Below are positions 44,711 through 56,187 of a stretch of DNA of 64,000 bases, in pieces. Numbering within the stretch: position 1 is the stretch's first letter; the number at the start of each line of letters is the position of its first letter. Location of the stretch: contig JACGWO010000013.1 in the NCBI GenBank assembly GCA_034509735.1, positions 15,830,136-15,894,135 on the forward strand, given 5' to 3'. Under the pieces are notes generated by a model. That model was given only the letters and a program-made list of their open reading frames with translations, had not been told where the DNA came from and made no database searches. This DNA is from Sesamum alatum. Taxonomy: Eukaryota; Streptophyta; Magnoliopsida; Lamiales; Pedaliaceae. Made by a program: the position numbers and the translations under genes.

Positions 44711-46259
44711 ATGGCAGTGAATGTAGCGCCACTCAAGCTTAGGAGCGCAGTAAAAGACGGCATTGCCCCGAAGCAAAATGCGCCTTACGAAAGACTACAA
44801 AGAAAGCTAACTTTGAAGGAAATGCAAGCAAAGCAATATCCTTTCCTTGATTCCGATGTCCCCGGAATATTTGATGACTTGTTGGAGGCCAACCTCATCG
44901 AACTACCCGAAGCGAAACGACCTGAAGAAGCCGAACGAACAGATGACCCAAAATACTGCAAGTACCATCGTTTAGTTGGGCATTCGATACAAGATTGCTT
45001 TGTGTTCAAAGACAAGGTTATGCAATTAGCTCGCCAAGGCAAGATCTCTCTTGAAGAAGATACCGCAGCAGCAAACATGACCTTGGTCAAATGTGGGTCT
45101 TTCGACAGCAAAGCCTCCTACAATACCACACACAAGAATGCTACTGCGATCAAAGAGGACGCTCTGTCTGAAAAAGAAGATTCCTCTGATAGTGATGAAT
45201 GCATGTCCACCATTACCTTCACCGACGAAGATTTGCTTCTTGGGTCAAAGCCTCATAACCGCCTATTGTTCGTCGATGGATATGCACGTGAACAAAAGGT
45301 GAATAGAATATTGATCGATGGAGGCTCTGCAGTCAATATCTTACCCCTACGAACCTTGAGAGACTTGGGGGATCCCGATGGACGAACTCGCAAACAGCCG
45401 CCTCATGATTCAAGGCTTCAATCAAGGAGGACAAAGGGCTATCGGCATTATCAGGATGGAATTGTTGATGGACGATATGGCGTCAACCGCACTATTCCAT
45501 GTTATAGACGCCAAGACTTCTTACAACATGCTTCTTGGCCGCCCTTGGTTGCATAAAAATTCTGTGGTCCCCTCAACATGGCATCAATGCTTCAAATACT
45601 GCCGCAATGGTATAGTGAAAAGGGTACTCGATGATACCAAGCCTTTTACCGAAGCTGAGTCGCAATTCGCCGACGCCAAGTACTACGTTGAAACTGCCAA
45701 AAGAGGAAAAGAGATTTCACCCTCTGAGAAACCAAGGTCACATGACGATGGAAGCATGAGGAGAAATGAGCAGCCCGTTGTCCAGACCGGATTTTCAAAG
45801 AGTCTGACTTTACCATTGACTCAAGTCAACGTGAAACAACCATCGAAACCGCCACTCGAAGGATTTCTGTCCTCAACCCAAAAAGAAGAAGCGGGACATG
45901 AAACATTGGCTATAGACGGAGAAGGGTATGATCCTAAAGCCTTCAAATTGCTTGTTAAAGCCGGGTATAATCCACAGGAAAGATTAGCCCTTGGAAAACT
46001 TCCTCCCGAAGCCACCGGCAAGAAGCTCCATGGACTCAACGCCACCCAAGTGATGTTAAAAGAAAAAGGGCACGCAGTCCCAGATTCACGTGTGGGTCTT
46101 GGCTTTATCCCTCCTAAGCCTATCCGCATAATCATACAAAGGGCCAGCAACAACCATGTCAGTGAAAGTCTCTCTTCAACAGAAGATGATCAAAGGAAAG
46201 AAAATCTACGGGAGTCTGTCTTCAATAGACTCGGCCCACGTAAAAAACTGATGCACTGA
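44711..46259 (+). pseudogene. gag-pol: Gypsy gag C-terminus and protease
   Basis: 44711-45556 includes LTLKEMQAKQYPFLDSDVPG, a zinc-type motif CKYHRLVGHSIQDCFVFKD, an acidic stretch, and the protease catalytic motif ILIDGGSAVNILP (DGGS where DSGS/DTGA is usual). A frameshift at about 45375 leads to 45378-46259 with SYNMLLGRPWLHK, the end of the protease domain, then a linker with a G-rich segment (GLGFIPPKPIRI). The segment 46260-46636 is a degraded connector containing repeats of the SVFNRLGPRKK-type unit. Confidence 0.8.
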
Positions 46260-46636
46260 AGGACCAACAATCGATCTGTCTTTGATAGACTTGGTCCACA
46301 GAAAAGAATGGTGAACCAAAAGAAAGCCATGTCCAAGGTAGTTGCACAATCAAAGAAAGACATCACATCCTCACATAACTTAGAAGTTTGGTTCCTTCCA
46401 GAATGAGACGCCACACAACTCTAGACATATCATGTGGCAGATTCGTGAAAGTTAAAAACAAGAACAATGGTCTTCACACAAGTTCAACTTGATGACGAGG
46501 GATAACAGAGAAAGCGCTGCATCATCCAATTATATTGACGACGGTGCTGAAGAAGATATCGCCTAGCCCATCACATCACCTTTAATCGAAAATGAAGAGG
46601 TTGAGGAAGAAGATGCTGAAGACGCTCCTCTAGAAC

Positions 46637-48974
46637 TTGAGAAAGGCATTTAAAGCCACTGTTGACGAGTTGAAAGAAGTCAATCTAGGTGATGCCGAAG
46701 ATCCCAGGCCAATTTACATAAGTGCTTCTCTAACCCCGGAAGAAGATAAGGCTTATGTCGCGCTACTCCATGAGTATAAAGACGTATTTGCATGGTCCTA
46801 CAAAGAAATGCCCGGGCTAGATCCAAAAGTAGCTGTGCAGCACTTATCCATAAAGAAGGGGGCTCGTCCTGTCAAACAAGCTCAACGTAGGTTTCGACCT
46901 GAGCTAATCCCATTGATTGAATGTGAGCTAAACAAACTTATTGAAGTTGGTTTTATTCGAGAAGTCAAGTATCCTACGTGGATCTCTAGCATCGTGCCCG
47001 TGAGTAAGAAGAATGGGCAGATACGAGTATGTGTTGACTTCAGGGGACTTGAATAACGCATGTCCCAAGGACGACTTCCCATTACCTATCGCCGAGTTAA
47101 TGATAGACGCCACTACGGGTCATGAAGCCCTATCTTTCATGGATGGATCGTCCGGATATAACCAAATACGTATGGCACCAGCGGATGAGGAATTGACAGC
47201 ATTTCGTACTCCTAAAGGTATATATTGCTACAAAGTCATGCCTTTCGGATTAAAGAATGCCGGCACCACATATCAAAGGGCAATGCAAAAGATCTTCGAC
47301 GACATGCTCCACAAGAATGTAGAATGCTACGTTGACGACTTGGTCGTGAAGTCAAAGAAACGAGAGGATCATCTTCATGACTTGTAAAGGTTTTTGAACG
47401 TTTGAGAAGATACTAAAGATGAATCCCTCCAAGTGTGCATTCGGAGTTACATCCGGAAATTCCTTGGGTTCATCGTTCGTCAACGGGGTATAGAGATTGA
47501 GCAAGCCAAGATTGATGCCATTTTGAGAATGCCAGAACCTAGGAATGTCCATGAGCTCAAGAGTTTGCAAGGAAAGCTTGCGTATCTTCGGAGATTCATT
47601 TCCAATCTAGCAGGTCGTTGTCAACCATTCAGTCGCCTGATGAAGAAAGATGTGCCCTTCGAATGGGATGAGACTTGTGATAAAGCGTTCAGAAGCATAA
47701 AATCCTACTTGATGAAGCCTCCGGTGTTGGTTGCACCCGTCCCCGGACGCCCCTTAACTCTGTACGTCGCTGCTCAAGAGCGCTCCGTGGGAATCTTACT
47801 TGCCCAGAAGAATGATGAGGGGAAGGAGATTGCTTTATACTATTTAAGCAGAACAATGACACCAAACGAGCTCAATTATTCACCCATCAAAAAGCTATGT
47901 TTGGCGCTCATCTTCGCAATCCAAAAGTTGAAGCATTACTTTCAGTCGCACAGCGTCCATCTAGTCTCAAAAGTAAATCCCCTGAAATATGTCATGGCAA
48001 AGCCAGTACTGTCTGATAGACTTGCAAGATGGTATCTTCAGCTGCAACAATTCGAGATCACATGCGTTCCTCAAAAGGCTGTGAAGGGACAAGTTTTAGC
48101 AGACTTCCTAGTCGATCACCCCATGCCTGCCGAGTGGGAATTGTCTGATGACTTGCTGGACGAGGATGTCCTTCTGATTGAAGTTACGCCCCCCTGGAAA
48201 ATGTACTTTGATGGAGCTTCCCATAGAGAAGGAGCCGGGGCTGGAATTGTCTTCGTCACGTCTGAAGGGGAAGTCTTACCTTATTCCTTCACCTTAACCC
48301 AGAACTGTTCAAATAATATGGCGGAATATCAAGCTTTAATCCTCGGATTGGAAATGGCAGTGGACATAAAGCAACGACACTTGAAAGTATATGGAGACTC
48401 TCAATTAGTGATTAATCAACTCCTCGGTCTCTACAAAGTCAAAAAGCCCGAGTTGCTTCCATACTATAACTACGCAAGAAGGCTGATAGGATGGCTAGGA
48501 GATGTAGAACTTGAGCACCTGTCGAGAAAGGATAATAAGCAAGCCAATGCATTGGCCAAGCTCGCTTCAACCCTCTCAATGACCGATAAGGAGACGCGCG
48601 TACCAATATGCAAGAATTGGGTCATACCACCGGTCTTCAGTGATGATGAGGATGAGACATTCCAAGAAGAAGAAAATCATGTCATGGAGGTTTACAAAAT
48701 TGAAGAGAAAGATTGGCGACAACCACTCGTCGATTACTTGAAGTACAAGAAGTTACCCGACGACATACGACGAAGGGCTGAAATTCGGCAGCGGGCGTCT
48801 CGCTTCATCTACTTCAAAGACACGCTCTACAGACGTTCATTTGATGGTATTTTCTTACATTGTCTAAACGATGATGAGCAAATGCAAGCTATGGAAGAAG
48901 CTCACTCTGGAGTTTGTGGTGCGCACCAATCTGGACCAAAGCTACACTTCTGTATAAAAAGAATGGGTTATTAG
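46637..48974 (+). pseudogene. pol: Gypsy reverse transcriptase and two RNase H domains
   Basis: 46637-47056 carries YKDVFAWSYKEMPGLDPKVA and ISSIVPVSKKNGQIRVCVDF. A frameshift leads to 47013-47387 with DLNNACPKDDFPLP, MPFGLKNAGTTYQRAMQ and catalytic YVDDLVVKS. Another shift leads to 47433-48974, which holds the RT-attached RNase H (FEWDETCDKAF, LYVAAQERSVGILLAQ, LNYSPIKKLCLALIFA) and a second RNase H (KMYFDGASHREGAGAGIV, NMAEYQALILGLEMA, VYGDSQLVINQL, KDNKQANALAKLAS), then the integrase N-terminus (HSGVCGAHQSGPKL). The second RNase H is characteristic of the Tat group. Confidence 0.9.
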
Positions 48975-49813
48975 TGGTCCACAATGGTTAAAGATTGCAT
49001 GGACTATGCGTGAAGATGTCAAGCCTGTAAAATTCACGCCAATTTTATCCACCAACCACCCGAGCCATTACACCCTACTGTAGCTTCATGGCCCTTTGAT
49101 GCTTGGGGTTTGGATGTCGTAGGACCCATGACAAAGTCCTCCGGTGGTCACTTATATATCTTGGTGGCAACTGACTACTTCTCTAAATGGGCTGAAGCAG
49201 TCCCCCTCAAAGAAGTGAAGAAAGAGAATGTTGCCAATTTCATCTGTACACACATCATATATCGCTACGGAGTGCCCAGCCTATTGAAGAAAGTAGTGAC
49301 CAAGTCAAAACGGGATTGGCACGAGAGAATTGGAGAAGTTCTGTGGGCATATAGAACTACTGTCAGAACGCCTACGCAAGTAACTCCTTATGCCCTGGTT
49401 TATGGAGTTGAGGCAGTCCTCCCACTTGAGCAACAAATCTCTTCATTAAGGATGGCGATACAAGAAGGGCTTACTGAAGAAGAAAACGCTCGAATACGGC
49501 TTGAAGAGCTAGAAGCTCTCGACGAGAAGAGGTTGAAAGCACAACAAAAGCTCGAGTGCTATCAAGCCCGACTATCCAAAGCATTCAATAAGAAGGTCCG
49601 CTTTCGCTCTTTCCAAGTTGGTGATCTAGTACTCGCAGTGAGAAGGCCTATAATCACAACGCATTGAGCGGGAAACAAGTTCTTGCCAAAATGGCACGGT
49701 CCATATGTTGTCAAAGAAGTCTACACAAATGGGGCATATAAGCTAGTTGCTGAAGACGGCTTGAGGATAGGCCCGATAAATGGAAAGTCCTTGAAGCGGT
49801 ATTACGCCTGAAA
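48890..49813 (+). pseudogene. pol: Gypsy integrase with a deleted catalytic core
   Basis: The HHCC zinc region spans 48890-49050 with two stops (after KRMGYY and within the CMDYA.RCQACK block). 49110-49667 reads MDVVGPMTKSSGGHLYILVA (first Asp), YFSKWAEAVPLKEV and IYRYGVPSLLKKVV. Between YGVP and LLKKVV the section that normally holds the second Asp (DNG) and catalytic Glu is missing, with the frame kept. RDWHERIGEVLWAYRTTVRT, PYALVYGVEAVLPLE, and a C-terminal RSFQVGDLVL chromatin/DNA-binding region follow. A stop at 49665 splits the last segment (FLPKWHGPYVVKE), which ends at 49811. Confidence 0.85.
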
Positions 49814-50209
49814 GAAAAAAAGAAAAAAAAAACAAAAAAAAGAAAAATAAAAAAAATAAAAAAACAAGTAAAAAAAAAACTCCTGGCCCACATGAGTATA
49901 AACTGTGAATGGCCCTCCCCTCTCCAAACAAATATTTTTGTACCCCTGAACTACGAATTGACTTGATCCTCTTGATGAGGTACGTAGGCAGCTTATATAT
50001 TCTAAGTTCAGTCATAACACTTAAATGAATTTTATTCCTCTTATTAAAACATCAAGAGTGGAAGTACTTAAACGTGCTCAAAGATTGCAAGATAGAAAGA
50101 AAAAAAAAAAGGCTTCTATTACGTAATCTCAAGGAAACACTGGAGTTCATGACATGGGACAAAGAAAAGAGAAATCAAATGCGATAAAATAAAAGGTCCT
50201 AAGCTAATC

Positions 50210-53049
50210 TTAGGCAAAGGGACGCAAATCCTTCAACCCTTCCTCGAGGGCTTCCAAGTGTGTCCGTGAAACCTCCAAACTCGCAACTAATTCATCGTTG
50301 AGGGGGGTAGTATTCTCAAGTGTTGCAATGTCCTCCACAATTTCACGAACTCCAACTTGGGCACTATGGAAAAGCTGATTTTCTTCCTTCAGAGTGGCAC
50401 ACAGATTCTTCTTGCGCTCTTTCAAATCCAAAAGCTCCTTCTCAACATGCTTCAACTCGTCCGTAGTGGATTGGACCTTGGAAGCTCCCCCACTTTCTTT
50501 AGCACGGGCCTCTTGAAGACGGTCGTTGGCTTCCTTCAACTTCCGGTCGAAAAGATCTTTGGATAACCTTTCAAAAGACGACGACCTCGCCTCATCATAA
50601 GCAGCAGCCTTGGCAAACAATGCATTCATTGATTCTTCCACGTTTGAGATGTCAAAATTCTGAAAACTCTTCATAGACTCAAGAACGAAGTAAACGTCGT
50701 CTTCGATTGATGAGATGAAATCAATTGGGGTGTTTGATATCTTCACAAGAAGATCACTCCACAGCTTCTGAAGGAACTTCTTTTGATGATTAAGAAAGAA
50801 CCTCTCGCCTTCAAATACCGACACAGCGGCTGGGTAGGAGGGTTGTTTCCTCTTAAGCCCCATTCCAAGAGGACAAGTCGCAGCCAATAAAGTCGACGCT
50901 TGACTGTCTTGAGAAGTTTCATCGCCTTCAACGGCTAAGACCTCAGCTTCGAGCTATGATGACACATCAGCCAAAATTAGAAACAAGAGAGAATCTTATC
51001 ACCAAAAAAAAAAAAAAAAAAGAAAAAGGAAGAAGAAGAGGGATAAAAAAAATAACCTCCTTGACAAAGTTCAACATCGATGGTCCATGACTTGAGCCTT
51101 CATCAACAACGTCGATGTTTATTGGTTTCGAGTCCCTCTTCGGCCTCTTCCAATAACGATTAGGGTTGCTACTCCCACTTACTTCCAAGGAACGAGGAGC
51201 ACTTCGCTTCTTATCTACTTCAAAGGGTTCAACCACTTGAGAATTTCGCTTGGGAGAGGAAATAGCCGGCTCACGAGGTTGATCTTGGGCGACTCTTTCA
51301 CCGCACTGCTTGCCTTTTGGAGAAGCTTGACTTGGGCCTAAAGCAAGTAACTTCGTCACGTTTTCTTCAAAGTAGCCACCGTGAACTCCAAGCCACCACC
51401 TTTTGTATGCCTCGGAGGAGAACTTCTTCATTTTTAGGGACATGGGAGGGAACACCACCTTTTCCATAGTCTTGGACAGAACGCACATGCGCCAATAACG
51501 GATTCCACCCTCTAAAGAAGCTTCGCGAACATCTTGCGAAAGAATCCCCGTCACTTTGGAAGAAACCAAATTGACGACTAAATCGATGAGGGCTATAGGG
51601 CTCAACAACGAAATGATCGCCTTCCCGCAAAGGAAGGTAGTTCGAACGGACGGCCATGAAATAGATTTCTTCAGATTCTTTGGCATGCCCGTCGTCTATG
51701 AATAAAAAATCTTTGTCCCTCACAATGATGTTGCAAGTCCAAGAAATAAAGTCGCCTCTGTGTAGCCACTTTCTCGCCTCTTGCGGATCGTAGTACTTTG
51801 CGCCTCCTTCGCCTGAAAAGAGCATCATCTTGGGCCCACGAACGCTTTGCACAAGTTGATAGTGAGTCTTGAAATAATAAGCTATCCAACTATAAACAAA
51901 ATGAATCGGAAATGGAGAGTGGACACGAGTTGGCCTCGGGGAGCCGGAAATCTTATTCAAACCTCTGTAAATACTAGCCAAGACAGGAACTGCAAGACCA
52001 ATCCTTCGACCGGCTGCCATAGCACTTGCCACCTTGAAAATATTTGGGCGTATTGAACCGACATCTTGAGTGGGAAGGACAAAAGTACAAAGCAAAGACG
52101 CCAAGTACGCCGCCAAGAATGTCTCTTCCTTTGAACTCTGTTCAATTCCAAGCCTCGAGAACAATGCCTCGTCTGCAGTGGACCACTTGCCATGTACCCC
52201 AACGGTCACGGAGGGGTTATGAGTTGACTTAGGACGAACGGCCTTCTTCTCTTTACGTGGAGGAGGCTCGCAGTATTTCGTCGCCCTTCTAAGCCAAAAC
52301 TTGACCCATTTGTCAATAGGAACTTGAGAGGAATGGCCATCTTTATTACTCTTTCAAAGCAAATGGTAGGCGTGAAGTAGGAACTTGCAAGAACGAGGCA
52401 CAAGTCTCCGTCCTGTCTCGTCAACCCCGTTAAGCTCCTTGGCACTTGGAACAACTTCGTCATAAAGAAGTCCCGCCATAGGAAGTCCGGAAAGGGTGTG
52501 CACGTCCCACAACGAGATAGACAATTCTCCAAAGGACGTCAGAAGAGTGTTGGTAGATGGGCACCACACTTTGCAAAACGCCTTGATGATATCGGAATTG
52601 CGGTCGTAGGTAAATAGTGAGGCATATACGGCATCATATACTTGGGGCGCGACTAGCTTGTCTTTGCACCGGCTAAGTACGTCTTCTGTCCACTCCCAAA
52701 ATCCTTTGATGAAGCAGAACTCGCCGGCAAAGTGAACGTTGTCGCCCCACTTGGCTTTCCCTTCAATGATGCGGCGGCCCAACGTCGGTAGAGAGCTTGG
52801 TTCGTCAGAACAACGGTGATGAGTTGCTTGTAGAGACCACGCCTTGGAAGTCTTGCTCAATGAGACTTCTCGAGACCATTGTTCCGTGTGAAGTGGAGTC
52901 GTCAACCTTGGCCATTGCTTCGCGTATCGATCGAGGAGGGGTGCGTGAGTCGGCAAAATCGTCCCTTTCTCCGTGGGTTGACTTTCATTGTCAAGAACGA
53001 TCAAGTTTTGTTGGCCGGAGGAAAAAGATTCATCTTTGAAGTGAACCAT
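50210..53049 (-). pseudogene. Antisense PMD-type ORF of the gypsy element
   Basis: The minus-strand reading starts at ATG 53049 and runs, with few breaks, to a stop at 50210. The N-terminal part (53049-52354) has FWEWTEDVLSRCKDKLVAP, YDAVYASLFTYDRNSDIIKA, FGELSISLWDVHTLSGLPMA and LYDEVVPSAKELNGVDE, the aminotransferase-like plant mobile domain pattern. A single TGA near 52352 precedes the continuation 52350-51367 (PIDKWVKFWLRRATKYCEPP, then FVYSWIAYYFKTHYQ). A frame shift near 51565 leads to 51560-51057. An intron fits at 50954-51056. The last exon encodes a Lys/Glu-rich coiled coil (KLKEANDRLQEA, DELKHVEKELLDLKERKKN). Extra antisense ORFs with PMD are known in this retrotransposon group; the function is unknown. 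Confidence 0.78.
50954..51056 (-). other. Predicted intron in the antisense PMD ORF
   Basis: On the minus strand GTTATTTTTTTTATC follows FVKE codons, a long T-rich tract lies inside, and CATCATAG ends it before CTCGAAGCTGAG. Joining gives FVKE-LEAEVLAVEGDE in one frame (phase 0). Length 103 nt. Confidence 0.65.
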
Positions 53050-54482
53050 GTTGCAGCCCTACCAAAACACAAAATAGATTTAATCGAGTTAGCCAAAAAA
53101 AAAAAAACTCGAACTAGTCAAAAAGAAAAAGAGGAAAGATTAACCCACTCAGGGCGCTTTGGTAATAATGGCTTACTCACCTCAAATCAATCCAAGTGAA
53201 AAGGTTTAATTGATTCGAAAAATGTATATAATCGACTAATTGCTTGAATTGAACACATACGAAAATTTGAAGACAGTCTGGCCCAATGTGAATTTAACCG
53301 AGTCACATTTAGATAGTATCCAATGTGAATTACAATTGAACCAGTCATCACATGAATTAAGGCCCCAAAAATTGCATAAGGCCCAATTCATGTTGAAGAA
53401 AACATGCCTTTCAGATTAGGTGATGAGCAATTAAAAATATGGCACGAAAATTGCAATGAAGAAAGATGTGAACTTGTATGTAAATTGCTTGCCTGTACAG
53501 ATGTTGATGACTTGGTCTAAATACGTTCCAGCATTAAATAATTTGATGGAAGTGATGGACGATGGGAAAATTTAAGGGCTTTCCTTTGTACCGAAATCTG
53601 TCCTTCCCGACGACAGTAGCAAAATCTGGAACTTCACCCAAAGCACCAACTTGGCGGACAAGGAAAGAAAATGAAAGCTGGTTGAAATAGCAAATTTCAT
53701 GTTACAACGAAACCGGCGAAAGGCAGCTGCAAACTTGAAGAGGAATTATAAAAAAAAAAATTGAGAGACATTACCGTAACAGGTCGATCAAGAGTTCGAG
53801 AGAAAACTCAACGCAAGAGCTTCTTGCGGACTGAAAATTCTGCAAAGAAAAAAAAAAGAAATGTCATAGAGCCATTACAACAAACACTTGGTGTGCGTCC
53901 CAGAAAATTGAGACAAAAAAATATTTTGCTAACACAGCATACCACAAATTCTTCCAACGATTAACCTTCACCATGTGCAACCAATGTCAGATTAAGTCCT
54001 TTATATATACATTCAATTGCAGCGTTTTAATCCGAGGAGACAAGGGTGTTTGAGTTATAATCAAATTAGGAGTCATAAATACAAAGGAAAGCTTGAATTG
54101 CACGGATTCACCTCCAGTTTGCTCTAAATAAAGTTAGGCCTGAAATAGAACTTACAAGGATTTATAATTCTTGGTCGAAAAAGCATCCCCCACAGTCAGA
54201 TTAGCGAAAAGAAGAAATGTGAGCTTTCAAGTGATACTTCTATTTGCAATTCTCTAAAAGGGTTCATGGTGCAAAGAAAAAAAAAATTGATTAAGAAGAT
54301 GTGGCCCAGCCTTTTGCTTGGCCCAAATAATTTACAAAAATGAAATGATGGGCTTATCTTGATATTCATGGAAGAATCAGCCGACCCAATACGAATTGCG
54401 GTCAATTTAAATTTTCGCGACTCATTCACTTTGAAAATTATAGTTTCAAGCATGTACTCGTGAACGAGTTTTGAGGGGCATT
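53050..54482. other. Gypsy 3' non-coding region upstream of the 3' LTR
   Basis: No coding recognised on either strand. It holds the region upstream of the antisense ORF start, so any promoter of that ORF would be here or in the LTR. It ends with the purine tract next to the LTR (54472-54482). Confidence 0.55.
54472..54482 (+). other. Gypsy polypurine tract
   Basis: TGAGGGGCATT immediately before the LTR TGTAGA; standard position for plus-strand priming. Confidence 0.65.
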
Positions 54483-55405
54483 TGTAGATAAATTATTTTT
54501 GCGCCCAATCAAATGACGAGAAGTGGAAAATATATATTATTTATCAATTATATTCTATTTTTCTATCTATAATTTGAAATTTACCAAATTAATTCTAAAT
54601 ATAAATAGTTAAATTAATTCATATTTTAATATATATTTCGTCATCAAATCAACGGCCGACACGTGTCAAATTGAGGTGTTCCGGCCAATCAAATCAAAGA
54701 CAAATATTTCTTGTATTATCTCTTTGAAAAATACAAAAATTAAAGAGATAATATTGAAATTGACCAATCATGTCTTCTCAAATATTTAATGTATTTATCT
54801 CTTTAAATTAAAATAAAGAGATAATACAAAATAAGTGTTCAAGTTCACCACAACTCTACCTCTTTGACAGCTATATAAAGGGGTCATGGGAACACACACA
54901 CACACACATACAATTGAAGAGAGCATTCAAGAAGTCCCGAAATCCTCTCAAGCAAATCAAGGAAGATCCATGGCGTTCTAGGCAAGATTCAAGGCGTTCG
55001 TCGCAGAAATCGTCCAAAGTCAGCGTTTGATTCGACAAGAAGTCTGAAGACCGGCGAATTAACATTATCAAGACAGGAGTCCACCTTGGCGGAAGATCAA
55101 AGTCTCAAATCCACCAAGAACATCCCAAATTCAAGTCAAATATCGTCAAGTTTATAGCGTTTGATCCGGGAACAAGTCAACGACCCCCGAATTGACGTTA
55201 TTCAAAGTCAAAGTCAACGTCAAAGGAGATCAAACATCAAAGTTTCACCTCCGAAGTCGCCGAAATCAAAAATCACGTTCTTGAAGAGAAGAATCAGAGG
55301 TTTCAAGTAGAGATTTTGCACCCACAAATATTCAATCCAATTAAAGAATTTATTTGTAATATTTTCTTATTTCGATAAATTTAGAAACACGAAAATTTGT
55401 TTACA
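54483..55405 (+). repeat. Gypsy 3' LTR (also 5' LTR of the truncated second copy)
   Basis: 923 bp, near identical to the 5' LTR, with a shorter AC run. TATATAAA at 54872-54879. Confidence 0.93.
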
Positions 55406-56187
55406 AATTTTGGTACGCCTAGTGGGACCGCTCTACCTCTCATCTCTTCCCTTCAACAAAGTCTGAAGTATTTCCATGGACGCTCAAGGAAAAGCCATGA
55501 AGACGGTGAATTCTAAACTCGCCACATCAAAGTCTTCGAGTTCAAGCAACAAGAGTCTCGGTGTTACTACGAGGAGCATGTCGAAGAAACTTAAGGAATC
55601 TTCCCAGATGACTCCTCCAATTGAATCCGCTCAGAAGGACATATTTGTGCCTAACCACGCAAGCAAAGATGACGAAGACAAATCTCCTCCGTCCTCTCCT
55701 CGCTCTGAGTCTGGCTACTCCTTCGCAACGAATGTGGCCCCAGTCATGGTGACGAATGCCACGACCTTAGAAGAGCAAATTGCAAACCTGACAAGAGCTA
55801 TCGAGGGACTCACTAAGTATGTCCAAGAGCAAGATGCCCAAATCGCCAGGTTGATCAACAAGCCGGACAATATTGAGATAAGCCATACTCGGGGAAAGCA
55901 AGTCGAGGCTCACGATGAAGTAGAAATATGCACGAAGGAGAACTACGCCGAGAAAGATGAACCTGCAAAGGGGCTTCAAGTCTCATCCAATGGATTGATC
56001 CCTGTGGACCAATTGAAAGAATTCATCGAAGGGACCATTAGGAGCAAGATTGAGGGAAGCTCAAGGTCATCCTTTACTTACTCCAAGCCCTACACTCCAA
56101 GAATTGTCAGCTTAAAGATGTCAACGTCGCTCACTTCGTCGAAACGTGCAACAATGCCGGAACATATGGCGATCATCTAGTCAAACA
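55406..56187 (+). pseudogene. gag: Second gypsy leader and truncated gag copy
   Basis: Immediately after the 3' LTR, the leader, PBS and gag start again and match 43460-44241 almost base for base. The ATG at 55476 opens a 234-codon frame without the TAG found in the first copy, but with the same frameshift ending (TAG at 56178). Homology breaks abruptly at 56187 (CAAACAG), where a tandem repeat begins. This looks like part of a tandem element produced by LTR recombination, then cut by a deletion. Confidence 0.88.

Larger units (their letters stand above)
42535..55405 (+). mobile_element. Ty3/gypsy LTR retrotransposon with antisense PMD ORF
   Basis: LTRs 42535-43459 and 54483-55405 start TGTAGA and end TTTACA, with an 11-bp inverted match at their ends. 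Pol order protease, RT, RNase H, second RNase H, integrase places it in Ty3/gypsy; the extra RNase H, long 3' region and antisense ORF fit the Tat/Ogre-Retand group of plant elements. A PPT (TGAGGGGCATT) lies at 54472-54482. I count roughly 15 differences between the LTRs, so it is relatively young. No right-hand TSD exists because a second leader/gag copy follows the 3' LTR. Confidence 0.92.

Noticed and set aside
42535..56187. Two independent gypsy insertions side by side
   Set aside because: The second leader/gag follows the 3' LTR without a junction or TSD, so a shared-LTR tandem is simpler.
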